Positions 34,365-43,151 of a stretch of DNA of 64,000 bases are shown piece by piece (the stretch's first letter is position 1; the number at the start of each line of letters is the position of its first letter). This stretch comes from a virus. The position numbers and the translations under genes were made by a program. The notes beneath the pieces were generated by a model that saw only the letters and a list, made by a program, of their open reading frames with translations, searched no databases and was not told the DNA's origin. Location of the stretch: positions 124,001-188,000 of IMG/VR virus record IMGVR_UViG_3300028131_000823; one strand, written 5' to 3'.

Positions 34365-34437
34365 GCGAAAGTAGCTCAGTTGGTAGAGCATCTGTTTACC
34401 AAGCAGAGGGTCGAGAGTTCGAATCTCTTCTTTCGCT
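34365..34437 (+). tRNA. tRNA-Gly (anticodon ACC, unusual)
   Basis: Acceptor GCGAAAG/CTTTCGC, D stem GCTC/GAGC, anticodon stem TCTGT/GCAGA with loop TTACCAA, T arm GAGAG-TTCGAAT-CTCTT, discriminator T as usual for bacterial glycine tRNAs. The ACC anticodon (A at position 34) is rare in bacteria, where Gly tRNAs carry GCC, TCC or CCC. No encoded CCA. Confidence 0.85.
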
Positions 34438-34442
34438 CAAAC

Positions 34443-34516
34443 GGTCTGGTAGTTCAGTTGGTTAGAATATCTGCCTGTCACGCAGAGGGTCGCGAATTCG
34501 AATCTCGTCTAGACCG
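34443..34516 (+). tRNA. tRNA-Asp (anticodon GTC)
   Basis: Acceptor GGTCTGG/CTAGACC (one G-U pair), anticodon stem TCTGC/GCAGA with loop CTGTCAC, discriminator G as usual for Asp. No encoded CCA. Confidence 0.92.
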
Positions 34517-34534
34517 CAAAATTATAATATAAAA

Positions 34535-35320
34535 ATGGAAAACATAGTAGTCGCAATTCTAGCTAAAGATAAAGGATATTGTCTAGATTTTTATTTAAAA
34601 TGTATATTAAATCAAACACTTGATAAAAAAAGAATACATCTTTATATTAAAACAAATGATAATAAAGATAATACTCAAGAAATATTAGAAAACTTTATTA
34701 AAAAACATAGTCAAAAATATGCATCAGTTTATTATAACTCAGAATCTATTTCTGAAAAATTAAAACAATTTAATGAACATCAATGGAATGCAGAAAGATT
34801 TAAAATTTTATCTAAAATAAGACAAGAATCTATTAATTTTGCAATTGAAAAAAACGCACATTATTTTATAGCAGATTGTGATAATTTTATAGTTAATGAC
34901 GCTATTGAATATCTTTATAATTTTAAAAATTTAGGGGTTGTAGGTCCAATGTTAAAACTTACTAAAAACGATTTTTATTCAAACTACCATAATGTTGTTA
35001 ATGAATCAGGATATTTTAAAAAAAATGATGAGTATTTTCAAATATGGAGAAAGGATATTAAAGGAGCTATTCAAGTAGACGTGTTACACTGTACATATTT
35101 TATAAATAATAATTTATTAAAGCATATAACATATGATGATAATAGTAATAGATATGAATATGCAATATTTAGTGATAATTTAAGAAAAAGAAAAACACCT
35201 CAATATTTAATTAATTCTAGATTTTTTGGTTTTTTATTTTTAAACGATCAGATAAAAGTTAGCTTTAATGAGTTTATTACAAAAAATTGGGAAAGTGAAT
35301 ATAATGAAATGTGTAAATAA
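34535..35320 (+). CDS. Collagen galactosyltransferase-like glycosyltransferase (COLGALT N-terminal domain type)
   Basis: 261 residues of GT-A type. VVAILAKDKGY, FYLKCILNQT and IKTNDNKDNTQEIL match the start of animal COLGALT/PLOD glycosyltransferase domains, where the equivalent reads like A-T-D-H-N-x-D-N-T. D114-C-D116-N is the D-x-D metal site. GPMLKL, YSNYHN, GYFKKNDEYF, the VDVLHCTYF stretch and the final FFGFLFLN all follow the COLGALT order as I recall it. It would transfer a sugar to a hydroxylysine-type acceptor or similar. First gene after the tRNA cluster and start of the glycosylation island. Confidence 0.75.
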   Translation: MENIVVAILAKDKGYCLDFYLKCILNQTLDKKRIHLYIKTNDNKDNTQEILENFIKKHSQKYASVYYNSESISEKLKQFNEHQWNAERFKILSKIRQESINFAIEKNAHYFIADCDNFIVNDAIEYLYNFKNLGVVGPMLKLTKNDFYSNYHNVVNESGYFKKNDEYFQIWRKDIKGAIQVDVLHCTYFINNNLLKHITYDDNSNRYEYAIFSDNLRKRKTPQYLINSRFFGFLFLNDQIKVSFNEFITKNWESEYNEMCK

Positions 35321-36197
35321 ACATAAGATATTATTATGCCTACTTACAAATCATAGGATTGACAGGTTAAGAAGACTAATAAAATCAGTTTTAGAATTAG
35401 AACCTTCAAAGCTTGTAGAAATAGAACCAGTTATTGTTGTAAATACACTAAATGATAGTTTTTATGAAGAAGTTTTAAATACTAATTTTCCTTTTAAAAT
35501 TATTAGAACAGAAAGTAATGGAAAACCAGGTAAAGGTAAAAATTCATGTAGAGATCTATTCTTAAAAAGCGATTCAGATTTTCTTTGTCAAATAGACGGA
35601 GATGATTGGTTATATCCAACTTTTACAAAATCAATGGCTCAACATATTGAACATTATCCAAATTTAGACGTGCTAGGACAGTTTACTCTTGATGTAGTAG
35701 CTAAAACAAAAAGAGGAGGGCATCATTTTACAGTAGGTGATCAAAATCAGTATTGGGGATGTGTATGGGGAGTTTCATTATTTGAAAGGAAAAAACATGG
35801 ACCAGGTAAAGGGCATTGGGTAGATCATGGCCATCCTAGTAACTTTGATAGAATAATGTTACAAAGTAAATTAAGCGCCACGGAAAGAATGGATGAAGAT
35901 TTACCAAACGGAGAAGATCATTTATACTCCATTCAATTGCTTAAATTACATCAAGAAAGAAAAATAAGATATTTTGTAACTCCTTCAAGTGATTTTTACA
36001 TTAGTGAAGCAACCTTAGACGATAACATACAATCAAATTATCCTTTTAAAGAACATGTTGAAACTATGAAAAAAAATATGTTAAAATATGTAAATATACA
36101 TAGATCTAGTCAATTAGAACTTCCAATAATTTGGAACAATTTATTACTTAGTCAAAAACAAAAGGAGGAATATATTAAGAAAACGTTTAATTGTTAA
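35304..36197 (+). CDS. Glycosyltransferase, GT2-like
   Basis: 297 residues from the ATG at 35304 (MKCVNKHKILLC); a longer frame from 35268 exists but overlaps the previous gene. A GT-A core with FLCQIDGDDWLYP as the D-x-D site and GEDHLYSIQLL as a possible catalytic Asp segment. Acceptor and donor unknown. Confidence 0.68.
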   Translation: MKCVNKHKILLCLLTNHRIDRLRRLIKSVLELEPSKLVEIEPVIVVNTLNDSFYEEVLNTNFPFKIIRTESNGKPGKGKNSCRDLFLKSDSDFLCQIDGDDWLYPTFTKSMAQHIEHYPNLDVLGQFTLDVVAKTKRGGHHFTVGDQNQYWGCVWGVSLFERKKHGPGKGHWVDHGHPSNFDRIMLQSKLSATERMDEDLPNGEDHLYSIQLLKLHQERKIRYFVTPSSDFYISEATLDDNIQSNYPFKEHVETMKKNMLKYVNIHRSSQLELPIIWNNLLLSQKQKEEYIKKTFNC

Positions 36198-36221
36198 ATA
36201 TATAAAATAAAAATAATTAAA

Positions 36222-36587
36222 ATGAAAAAATCATTAGAAGAAATTTTATTAAAGCCTTATAGTAAATGGGCTATGAAAATTAGAAGAGTTATTATTAACT
36301 TATATAGACCGGTTTTACATGATCGTTCTAATTCAATATTTAATCAACACCTATTAGCCTATCTTATGTTTGGGCTTTTTGGCTGTAGTGGAATTTTATT
36401 AGCACTGGGATTTGATCAACCAGAATTTGGTTATCCTTTCCTATCAGGTTGGGTATTGGTTTTTATTACTCAAATTTATTTAAGATTCTTTCCGCAAACA
36501 TGGGCTGAAATGTATGATTATGAAAAAGCTGCATTTAGACAATTACATAGACTGCGTAAGAATTGGAGTCCTAAGTTAAAAAAGTGA
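36222..36587 (+). CDS. Small membrane protein
   Basis: 121 residues with two hydrophobic helices (about 43-65 and 73-92) between basic ends. Function unknown. Confidence 0.65.
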   Translation: MKKSLEEILLKPYSKWAMKIRRVIINLYRPVLHDRSNSIFNQHLLAYLMFGLFGCSGILLALGFDQPEFGYPFLSGWVLVFITQIYLRFFPQTWAEMYDYEKAAFRQLHRLRKNWSPKLKK

Positions 36588-36787
36588 GACTATTTGTTTT
36601 TCTATTTATTTTTACTTTAAGTTGCACTCCATATAAAAGAGTAAAGCAGCTTAATATGAAAAATCCAAAGGCCAATAGAATTGCTAAAAAGCTTAAATAC
36701 ACTCAACCTCATAAAAGTTATAGTGATAAAAGTACATGGAGAAGAACGTTTAGGGTAGCCGGTCATGGTTACCACAGAACATATTAA
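36584..36787 (+). CDS. Small lipoprotein
   Basis: 67 residues with a GTG start overlapping the previous stop. MRLFVFLFIFTLSC is a short lipoprotein signal with the lipobox Cys at 14; the mature part is basic. Ends convergently against the minus-strand gene. Confidence 0.6.
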   Translation: MRLFVFLFIFTLSCTPYKRVKQLNMKNPKANRIAKKLKYTQPHKSYSDKSTWRRTFRVAGHGYHRTY

Positions 36788-37362
36788 CGTTCTGAATTAA
36801 AAAAGAATGTTTGAAATAATCTACCATTCTCTTTATTACTTCCAAAATAGTCTAATGAACTATGGAACATATTTCCTCTATATAAAATAAGTCTATTAAA
36901 TTTATTTCCAATCATTGTAGTCATTTCCCATTTAGTCATATCTTGAGAATCGCGACTTACTATTTTTTGTAATTCTTTATCTTTTTTTGGCCACCATTCT
37001 AGACCAGTTTCTTTATGTCTAAATAAACCAGTACCCGCAGTAATAGGTGCATCTGGCGTTAAATAACAAACAGCTGCCCATGATGTATTTCCATCTGAAT
37101 GGATCCAGCTTCTATTTTTAGAAGTAGTATATTGGAAGGCACCATTATAAGGCGTTCTTTCTTTCCATTTTAATATTTTACCATGAAATGGTTCAATATA
37201 TTTTTGAATTATATTTTTAGGTCCATCCCAATGTGCAAAACTTTTAGTTCTACCGCCTGGAAAATTACCAGTTACTCCAAATTCTTGATTTAGTGCAAAT
37301 TTTCTAATACCCTCAGGATCAATATAAAAATCCTCTATAATATAAGCGCCTGTATACATCAT
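36784..37362 (-). CDS. 2-oxoglutarate/Fe(II) oxygenase-like protein (DUF6445 type)
   Basis: 192 residues, the only minus-strand gene between the window start and 55 kb. WIHSDGNTSWAAVCYL has an H-x-D (H-S-D), and LYRGNMFHSSLDYFG with NGRLFQTFFF gives the distal His and Arg region of small dioxygenases such as DUF6445. It could hydroxylate an amino acid or sugar. Its place among collagen-modifying genes suggests a link, but opposite orientation implies separate control. Confidence 0.68.
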   Translation of the reverse strand: MMYTGAYIIEDFYIDPEGIRKFALNQEFGVTGNFPGGRTKSFAHWDGPKNIIQKYIEPFHGKILKWKERTPYNGAFQYTTSKNRSWIHSDGNTSWAAVCYLTPDAPITAGTGLFRHKETGLEWWPKKDKELQKIVSRDSQDMTKWEMTTMIGNKFNRLILYRGNMFHSSLDYFGSNKENGRLFQTFFFNSER

Positions 37363-37447
37363 CTTTTATTAATTTTTTTTGTTATAATATATATCAGTAG
37401 ATATAGAATTGTTTATAAACTTTTTTAGTTTTTTACATATAATATAC

Positions 37448-37582
37448 ATGAAAGACAGAAAAGGCTTACAACATATCAGCGTGACTATAAAAGAAATTTA
37501 TGATGCAATGAGGCCTAATGTCTATAAAAATAAAAAAAAGTATACTAGAAAAACCAAACATAAAGGAAATGAAAAAGATTAA
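37448..37582 (+). CDS. Small basic hypothetical protein
   Basis: A 44-residue ORF starting MKDRKGLQHISVTIKEIYDAM with a Lys-rich end. An ATATAATATAC sequence lies just before it. It overlaps the next small gene. Confidence 0.5.
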   Translation: MKDRKGLQHISVTIKEIYDAMRPNVYKNKKKYTRKTKHKGNEKD

Positions 37583-37700
37583 GAATTTTTTTATAGGAAT
37601 ATTAGGCATATTAATTGCAATTATAATGTTTCCAATAGCATTTCCAATAGTAGTTTATAAATCAATTATTAATTCAAAAAGAACAAAGAATGGCAAATAA
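37569..37700 (+). CDS. Small membrane protein
   Basis: 43 residues from the ATG at 37569, preceded by AAAGGAA; upstream in-frame starts overlap the previous gene. One long hydrophobic helix (about 7-30) and a basic tail. Confidence 0.5.
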   Translation: MKKIKNFFIGILGILIAIIMFPIAFPIVVYKSIINSKRTKNGK

Positions 37701-37905
37701 CAATGCATCAAAAAAAATAAATTGTAAATATTGTAGCACCCCAGTCAATGTAGGTAAAGATACTGTATCAGTGACATGTTGGAGATGTACTGCGAAACTA
37801 GCAGGTGGACATGAGTGGACAGATAAGATATTCTTAGATGAGATTGAGGAAATTGCAAAGTCAAGTTTATTTAATGAAAACATAGAATCTAAAAATGAAA
37901 TTTAA
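37690..37905 (+). CDS. Small zinc-ribbon protein
   Basis: 71 residues with CKYC and CWRC (about 12-35), a four-Cys zinc ribbon. Overlaps neighbours by about 10 bases on each side. Function unknown. Confidence 0.65.
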   Translation: MANNNASKKINCKYCSTPVNVGKDTVSVTCWRCTAKLAGGHEWTDKIFLDEIEEIAKSSLFNENIESKNEI

Positions 37906-39751
37906 TATAATAACCCCATGCAATATTACTAAAAATTTATTAGTAATTAAGGAAAATATTTTTAAAAAAGAAGTAAACGTTGATTGGCATATTCTATTTA
38001 ATACGTCTAATTTAAAAGACATAGATGCTGAGCTTTTAAATAAGTTACAATCTAAAAATACTTTTTTTTATTTTATGAAATCAATAGATCAGGTTGAATG
38101 GAATAAAATAGTAAATAAAATAGAAGAAGGTTGGATATATTTTTTAAGAGATGAGAATATAATAGGTGATAATTTTTATGACGTTTTAGAAAAAAGACAA
38201 TTAAAAAACCCAAATACTCATTTACTTATATTTAATCAATTTTTAGATAAAAAGGATTTTAGTAAACAAGAATATAGATTTGCTAAACCTGAAAATACAA
38301 AATTTGGAAAAGTAGATTTAAGTCAAGTTTTATTTCATAACAAAGTTTTTAAAAATTATAAATTTGGAAAAGATAATTCACAAGGTGGAATATTAATAGA
38401 AAAATACTATAAAGAAAATCAAACAAACGTAAATTGGATAAACGAAAACATTGCTAATTTAAAATTCTTAAAAAAACCAAGTAGTGCTAAGCTTCCTAAA
38501 ATAATATATGTTGGAAAAGATACTCCTGAATTGACTTCGGACTGGAAATCTAAAGGAGGAGGAAATAAGTTAGAAAAAAAATACCTAAAGGACACTGACA
38601 ATATTAATAAAGAAATTATAGAATTTAAACCTGATCTTATTATAACTGAATTAGAAAATTTAGAAAAATTTAAATATGATAATTTACTTAAACTTCCTTA
38701 TGAATTTAAGAAAAAACTTGCAATAAGAGATAAAAAACACCCTAAATTTGGAAAACAGCCAATTGGCTGGATAGCATACAACAATGCTATGAATAGAATG
38801 ATGTCAAAAAATAATTTAGAAGATCCTAAAACGATATCGTTTACTACTCCAATTTATAACACTGGTAAAAAACTTTATAAAACATATGAAACTTTAAAAA
38901 ATCAAACATACAAAAATTGGGAATGGGTTTTAGTAAACGATTCAACTGATGAAGGACATACTTTAAAAATAGCAGAACAACTTGCTAAACTAGATCCAAG
39001 AGTAAAGGTTTATGATTTTCGCGAAAAAAGTGGAGGCTGTATTGGAGAAGTTAAATGGAGAGCATGTACTATGGCAAAGGGCTATCTATTAGCAGAATTA
39101 GACCATGATGATATATTAACAGAAAACTGTGCAATGGACTTACATAAGGCTGCACTAAAACATCCTGAATGTGGTTTTTTTTATACAGATTGGGCTGAGA
39201 TGACTGAAAATGGATATTCTCAAAAATATGGTAAAAAATTCGGAGATTGGGCTATGGGCTATGGTGATTATAAACAAGAAAAATGGAATAACACTACATT
39301 AAATGTTGCTCAACAAACGGGCGTCAACCCTAAAACAATAAGACACATTGTGGGCGTTGCTAATCACATTAGAGCATGGAGAAGGTCTACCTATTTTGAA
39401 ATTGGAGGGCATAATAGAAATTTAACAGTTGCAGATGACTATGAATTAATAGTTAGATCATTTTTAAAAACTAAATTTTGTAGAATTCCAAAATTAGGTT
39501 ATATTCAAATAATATACAATAATGAGTTAGAAAGAAATACACATGATATTTCTAGAGGCGATATTCAAAGAAGAGTATCTTCAATTGTATCATTTTATAA
39601 TGAAGACATTAAACTTAGGTTTAATGAATTAGGTTTTGAAGATTGGGTATATGATCATATCAAAGATGGTAAAATTAGAGCCAGTCAAGTACCTTCAAGA
39701 TATGGTAAAGAAGAATGTGATGTTGCTATAATATATGAAGAAGAAGCCTGA
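37895..39751 (+). CDS. Two-domain glycosyltransferase with C-terminal GT2 domain
   Basis: 618 residues. The C-terminal half (about 310-600) is a GT2 enzyme: FTTPIYNTGKKLYKTYETL, WEWVLVNDSTDE, LAELDHDDILTENC (D-x-D site). The N-terminal half (starts MKFNIITPCN) looks like a second, diverged glycosyltransferase or acceptor domain and contains WIYFLRDENIIGD. It may carry out two transfers. Acceptor unknown; its place in the island suggests virion glycans. Confidence 0.75.
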   Translation: MKFNIITPCNITKNLLVIKENIFKKEVNVDWHILFNTSNLKDIDAELLNKLQSKNTFFYFMKSIDQVEWNKIVNKIEEGWIYFLRDENIIGDNFYDVLEKRQLKNPNTHLLIFNQFLDKKDFSKQEYRFAKPENTKFGKVDLSQVLFHNKVFKNYKFGKDNSQGGILIEKYYKENQTNVNWINENIANLKFLKKPSSAKLPKIIYVGKDTPELTSDWKSKGGGNKLEKKYLKDTDNINKEIIEFKPDLIITELENLEKFKYDNLLKLPYEFKKKLAIRDKKHPKFGKQPIGWIAYNNAMNRMMSKNNLEDPKTISFTTPIYNTGKKLYKTYETLKNQTYKNWEWVLVNDSTDEGHTLKIAEQLAKLDPRVKVYDFREKSGGCIGEVKWRACTMAKGYLLAELDHDDILTENCAMDLHKAALKHPECGFFYTDWAEMTENGYSQKYGKKFGDWAMGYGDYKQEKWNNTTLNVAQQTGVNPKTIRHIVGVANHIRAWRRSTYFEIGGHNRNLTVADDYELIVRSFLKTKFCRIPKLGYIQIIYNNELERNTHDISRGDIQRRVSSIVSFYNEDIKLRFNELGFEDWVYDHIKDGKIRASQVPSRYGKEECDVAIIYEEEA

Positions 39752-40130
39752 CCACATAGTCTATAACGAAGAAACAGGTGAATATGACGCCAAGAAAAAG
39801 GCATATCCAACTTCGCTTAGTGCACCTGCATTTAAACCAGTAATTCACGATAATTCAAATTCAATTAAGGCGTCTAAATACTTTAAATCAAAGATGGACG
39901 AAATTAAGGCAGAGTATGATAATTTAATGAATGAGTATGAATGGACTACATTGGTATATAATGCAGAATGTAACTTTGAACCTATTATGGGTGAAGTATA
40001 TCATCTATATGAGAGAGACGATATTTATTTTCTAAGTTTAATTGAACCAGATTTATGGAAACAAAAACATTATGGTAGTTTTAGACTTAGTACAGATGGA
40101 AAGTGGGAAAAGATTGAAACAAAGGAATAA
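39735..40130 (+). CDS. DUF2452-like protein
   Basis: 131 residues. GEVYHLYERDDIYFLSLIEPDLW and FRLSTDGKWE match DUF2452, a small family common in Bacteroidetes. Function unknown. Overlaps the glycosyltransferase end by 17 bases. Confidence 0.7.
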   Translation: MKKKPDHIVYNEETGEYDAKKKAYPTSLSAPAFKPVIHDNSNSIKASKYFKSKMDEIKAEYDNLMNEYEWTTLVYNAECNFEPIMGEVYHLYERDDIYFLSLIEPDLWKQKHYGSFRLSTDGKWEKIETKE

Positions 40131-40147
40131 ACTTTCATATAATTAAT

Positions 40148-40357
40148 ATGAAACAAGATAAAATAGAATTAAAGCCAAAGAAAAGAACCTTAAATGAATT
40201 AAGACAAACTAAGGATACGGCATATAAAGCTCCTTATAAATTAGATGACGATGGAGGTTATTTATTAACATTTTCTAGAAAAGGTTTAAAAAAACTTTTA
40301 GAAGACTTTAATTCAAGTAATGAGACGGTTGAACAATTTGTTAATTCAATTATATAA
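40148..40357 (+). CDS. Small hypothetical protein
   Basis: 69 residues, preceded by CTTTCATATAATTAAT, a promoter-like sequence. Basic N-terminus. Function unknown. Confidence 0.55.
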   Translation: MKQDKIELKPKKRTLNELRQTKDTAYKAPYKLDDDGGYLLTFSRKGLKKLLEDFNSSNETVEQFVNSII

Positions 40358-40686
40358 TGGACATATTTGATGATTATCCTGATTTTAAAGATGAAGATTT
40401 TATTTATGACTGGTGCGCATCTATGGATGTTATGTACAATATAGTTACCAGTGGTAAAACATTTGAAGAATACTTGTTAGAACATACTGCAATTTATACT
40501 TCAAACAACACTTCAAACATTGAAGTTAATTACGCTAGTGAAAATCAAGATTTTATAGTTTATCCATTTGATCCAACCGATATTCAAAAAGAAAACTTAG
40601 AAGAATTATTAGAACATTTTGAAGAACAAGAAGAATATGAGAAATGTGCAAAGATTAAAAAAGTAATAGATGGGTATAATAAATAG
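40357..40686 (+). CDS. Hypothetical protein with UVR-like C-terminus
   Basis: 109 acidic residues. The last 35 (ENLEELLEHFEEQEEYEKCAK...) fit the UVR motif found in UvrB/UvrC and Clp adaptor proteins. The N-terminal part is not recognised. Confidence 0.6.
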   Translation: MDIFDDYPDFKDEDFIYDWCASMDVMYNIVTSGKTFEEYLLEHTAIYTSNNTSNIEVNYASENQDFIVYPFDPTDIQKENLEELLEHFEEQEEYEKCAKIKKVIDGYNK

Positions 40687-41023
40687 TATTTTAGAAAAAA
40701 TAAGTTGGAAAACCCATAAGTGGAATCTTAGTTTTGACTTACTACAAATTGATTTACACAATAATCAAGAATCTTGGGGATTTAAACTATTTAATTTTAG
40801 TGTAAATTATTATGATTATTCTTTATTGGCCTTTTTCTTTAGATTGCCAAATAAAACAACGGTTAAAAGATTCGCAATAGATCATTGGGATTTTTTATAT
40901 CTATATAGACCTTTATATAGAGTATATGATAGACTAAATGATAGAGAATTATGGAATCCAGTTAGCTTTACAATAATTGACACGATTAAATTAAAAATAT
41001 TAGATAAATTATTTAACAGATAA
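40670..41023 (+). CDS. Hypothetical protein
   Basis: 117 residues, Trp/Tyr/Phe-rich, no signal peptide; overlaps the previous gene by 17 bases. No family recognised. Confidence 0.55.
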   Translation: MGIINSILEKISWKTHKWNLSFDLLQIDLHNNQESWGFKLFNFSVNYYDYSLLAFFFRLPNKTTVKRFAIDHWDFLYLYRPLYRVYDRLNDRELWNPVSFTIIDTIKLKILDKLFNR

Positions 41024-41049
41024 ATAATAATAAATTCATTAAATAATAC

Positions 41050-41676
41050 ATGGTTTTTAGTCAACAAAACGAAAATTTACCTCTATTAGTTTCTACTTCT
41101 AAGACAAAAAAGTTTGCTTGGTTTAGAATGCCTAAGGTTGCAAGTAGTAGCATTAAAGAAAATTTAAAATCTTCAATAAACGAAGACATAAAACTTAGAC
41201 AAAGGTTAGAGTCAATAGACGTTAACGATAGTTATTTTAAATTCACATTTGTTAGAAACCCATGGGATAGAATAGCCAGTTGTTATAGAAATAAAATACA
41301 AAAAAGATGGAAAAATAGACCATCTCCTTCTTTAAAACAAAAAGGATTATTTTTTGAAAATAATAATTTAACTTTAAAGGAGTTTTTAATTATTTTAGAA
41401 AAAGAAGATAATAGATTCTATAATATACATTGGGCTCCTCAGGCAGTCATAGCCGATATGGATAAAATGGATTTTATAGGTAAATTTGAAAACTTAGAAG
41501 AAGATTGGAAACATGTTTGTAAAAAAATAAAAATAGAACATACTAAATTACCGCATTTACTAAAAACTAAACCTGAAAATAAATCATATAGAGATTATTA
41601 TTTAGACCAAGAATCTATTGATATTGTTTCAAGGATATATGCAGAAGAAATAAAAAGGTTTAATTATAAGTTTTAA
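41050..41676 (+). CDS. Sulfotransferase (Sulfotransfer_2-like)
   Basis: 208 residues. FRMPKVASSSIKENL (about 25-39) is the 5'-phosphosulfate loop and FKFTFVRNPWDRIASCYR (about 63-80) the 3'-phosphate site of carbohydrate sulfotransferases. It should use PAPS. Its neighbour at 41678 is a diverged paralogue with an almost identical C-terminus (QESIDIVSRIY..EI..FNYKF). Confidence 0.85.
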   Translation: MVFSQQNENLPLLVSTSKTKKFAWFRMPKVASSSIKENLKSSINEDIKLRQRLESIDVNDSYFKFTFVRNPWDRIASCYRNKIQKRWKNRPSPSLKQKGLFFENNNLTLKEFLIILEKEDNRFYNIHWAPQAVIADMDKMDFIGKFENLEEDWKHVCKKIKIEHTKLPHLLKTKPENKSYRDYYLDQESIDIVSRIYAEEIKRFNYKF

Positions 41677-41677
41677 G

Positions 41678-42352
41678 TTGTTAGTTTCACATCTACATAA
41701 ATTTATTTATTTAAAAAGTAAAAAGACAGCAAGTACTTCGGTCGAAATATTTTTACAAAAATATTGTATAAATCCAAATAAAATTAATAATTTTACTAGA
41801 TTAGTAAAATCTAACAAAAATATTTTAAACTTAGATGAAAAAGAATCTGAAAATAAATATGGAATAGTAGGGTCAAGAGGTAATAAAATGCATATCGTTT
41901 CTAAAAAATGGTATAACCATAAACCATCGTTTGAATTAAAGAAAGATATCGGTGAAGATTTATTTAATAATTACTTAAAAATATGTAATGTAAGAAATCC
42001 ATATGATTTGGCAGTTTCTATGTATGAATGGAAAAAAAGTCAAAATAATATTAAAGAATCTTTTAATGAATTTTTATTAAATATAAAATGGCAAAATAAA
42101 TTAAAATCAAACATAGACATTTGGTCAATTAATAAAAAATATGAATTTGAGTATATTAGATTTGAAAACTTAGAAGAAGACCTTTTAAATATTTTAAAAA
42201 AACTTAATATTAAGAAAAATTCTATAAATTTACAACATTATAAAAAAATGGATAGACTTCCATATCAAGAATATTATAAAAATCAAGAATCTATTGATAT
42301 TGTTTCAAGAATATATAAAAAAGAAATAGAATTATTTAATTATAAATTTTAA
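41678..42352 (+). CDS. Sulfotransferase paralogue
   Basis: 224 residues with a TTG start right after the previous stop; no ATG fits. YLKSKKTASTSVEIFL is the phosphosulfate loop and CNVRNPYDLAVSMYEW the 3'-phosphate site. The last 30 residues are nearly the same as in the gene before, so the pair arose by tandem duplication. Confidence 0.8.
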   Translation: MLVSHLHKFIYLKSKKTASTSVEIFLQKYCINPNKINNFTRLVKSNKNILNLDEKESENKYGIVGSRGNKMHIVSKKWYNHKPSFELKKDIGEDLFNNYLKICNVRNPYDLAVSMYEWKKSQNNIKESFNEFLLNIKWQNKLKSNIDIWSINKKYEFEYIRFENLEEDLLNILKKLNIKKNSINLQHYKKMDRLPYQEYYKNQESIDIVSRIYKKEIELFNYKF

Positions 42353-42383
42353 AACAAACTAAAAAATTACAATATAACTTAAA

Positions 42384-43151
42384 ATGGCAGTATTTAAAAA
42401 AAAATTAAGTAAGGATTCAAAGGTTTTATTCTTAATTACATCATCGATTCATACTGTATGGGGAAATAATGAAATTGCAAGATTTTCTGAAACAATATCT
42501 ACTATAAATAGCATTAATGCAAATTTTAATAATGCTGAAATATGGTTAATAGACGCTAGCTTTAAAAAAATAAGTGACTATTTATTAAAATCATTACCTG
42601 AAAACGTAATACTGAAGACTTTTTTAGATGATAAAAATATAAAAAATTTTATGGTTGAAGCTGTAATATATTCAGCAAATATGATAAAAGCAGGTGTTTC
42701 TAAAGATCTTAAAAAAGATTTAAAATTAATATATGTAAAAAATAGAACGGAAAGTTATATTTTTAAAGATATTATTACTAAAAATAGCCTATTAGGTTAT
42801 GATAGAATCTTTAAACTATCTGGAAGATATGTATTATCTCCTAACTTTAGTGTAAAGCAGCATGATAAAAAAAATAAATATGTTTTTTTAGAAAGTGTGG
42901 AAAGTAATCAAATAACACTTTCAATAGATAGACTATATAGATGCTTTTGTTGGAGCTTTGATGAATATTTATTAAATAAAACTAGAAAAGCCTTTATAGA
43001 AATAGAAAAAGAAATTAAAGAAAGTTTTAATAATAGAAAATATGCAGACCTTGAACATTTTTTATATGATAAACTTAAAAAAGACGTGGTAGAAGTTAAA
43101 GAAATGGGTATTTTTGCAAACGTTGGAGAAAAAGGATATGTATACAGATAA
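42384..43151 (+). CDS. Putative glycosyltransferase, LSGRY family, copy 1
   Basis: 255 residues. ETISTINSINANFNNAEIWLIDAS and YDRIFKLSGRYVLS align with the protein at 45784 (TTFAINSIYAIYPNAKVYIVDAS, YDYIVKLSGRYNLT). The KLSGRY motif is a feature of uncharacterised GT-A-like proteins of phages and giant viruses as I recall. It lies directly before the lysyl hydroxylase fusion. Confidence 0.6.
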   Translation: MAVFKKKLSKDSKVLFLITSSIHTVWGNNEIARFSETISTINSINANFNNAEIWLIDASFKKISDYLLKSLPENVILKTFLDDKNIKNFMVEAVIYSANMIKAGVSKDLKKDLKLIYVKNRTESYIFKDIITKNSLLGYDRIFKLSGRYVLSPNFSVKQHDKKNKYVFLESVESNQITLSIDRLYRCFCWSFDEYLLNKTRKAFIEIEKEIKESFNNRKYADLEHFLYDKLKKDVVEVKEMGIFANVGEKGYVYR

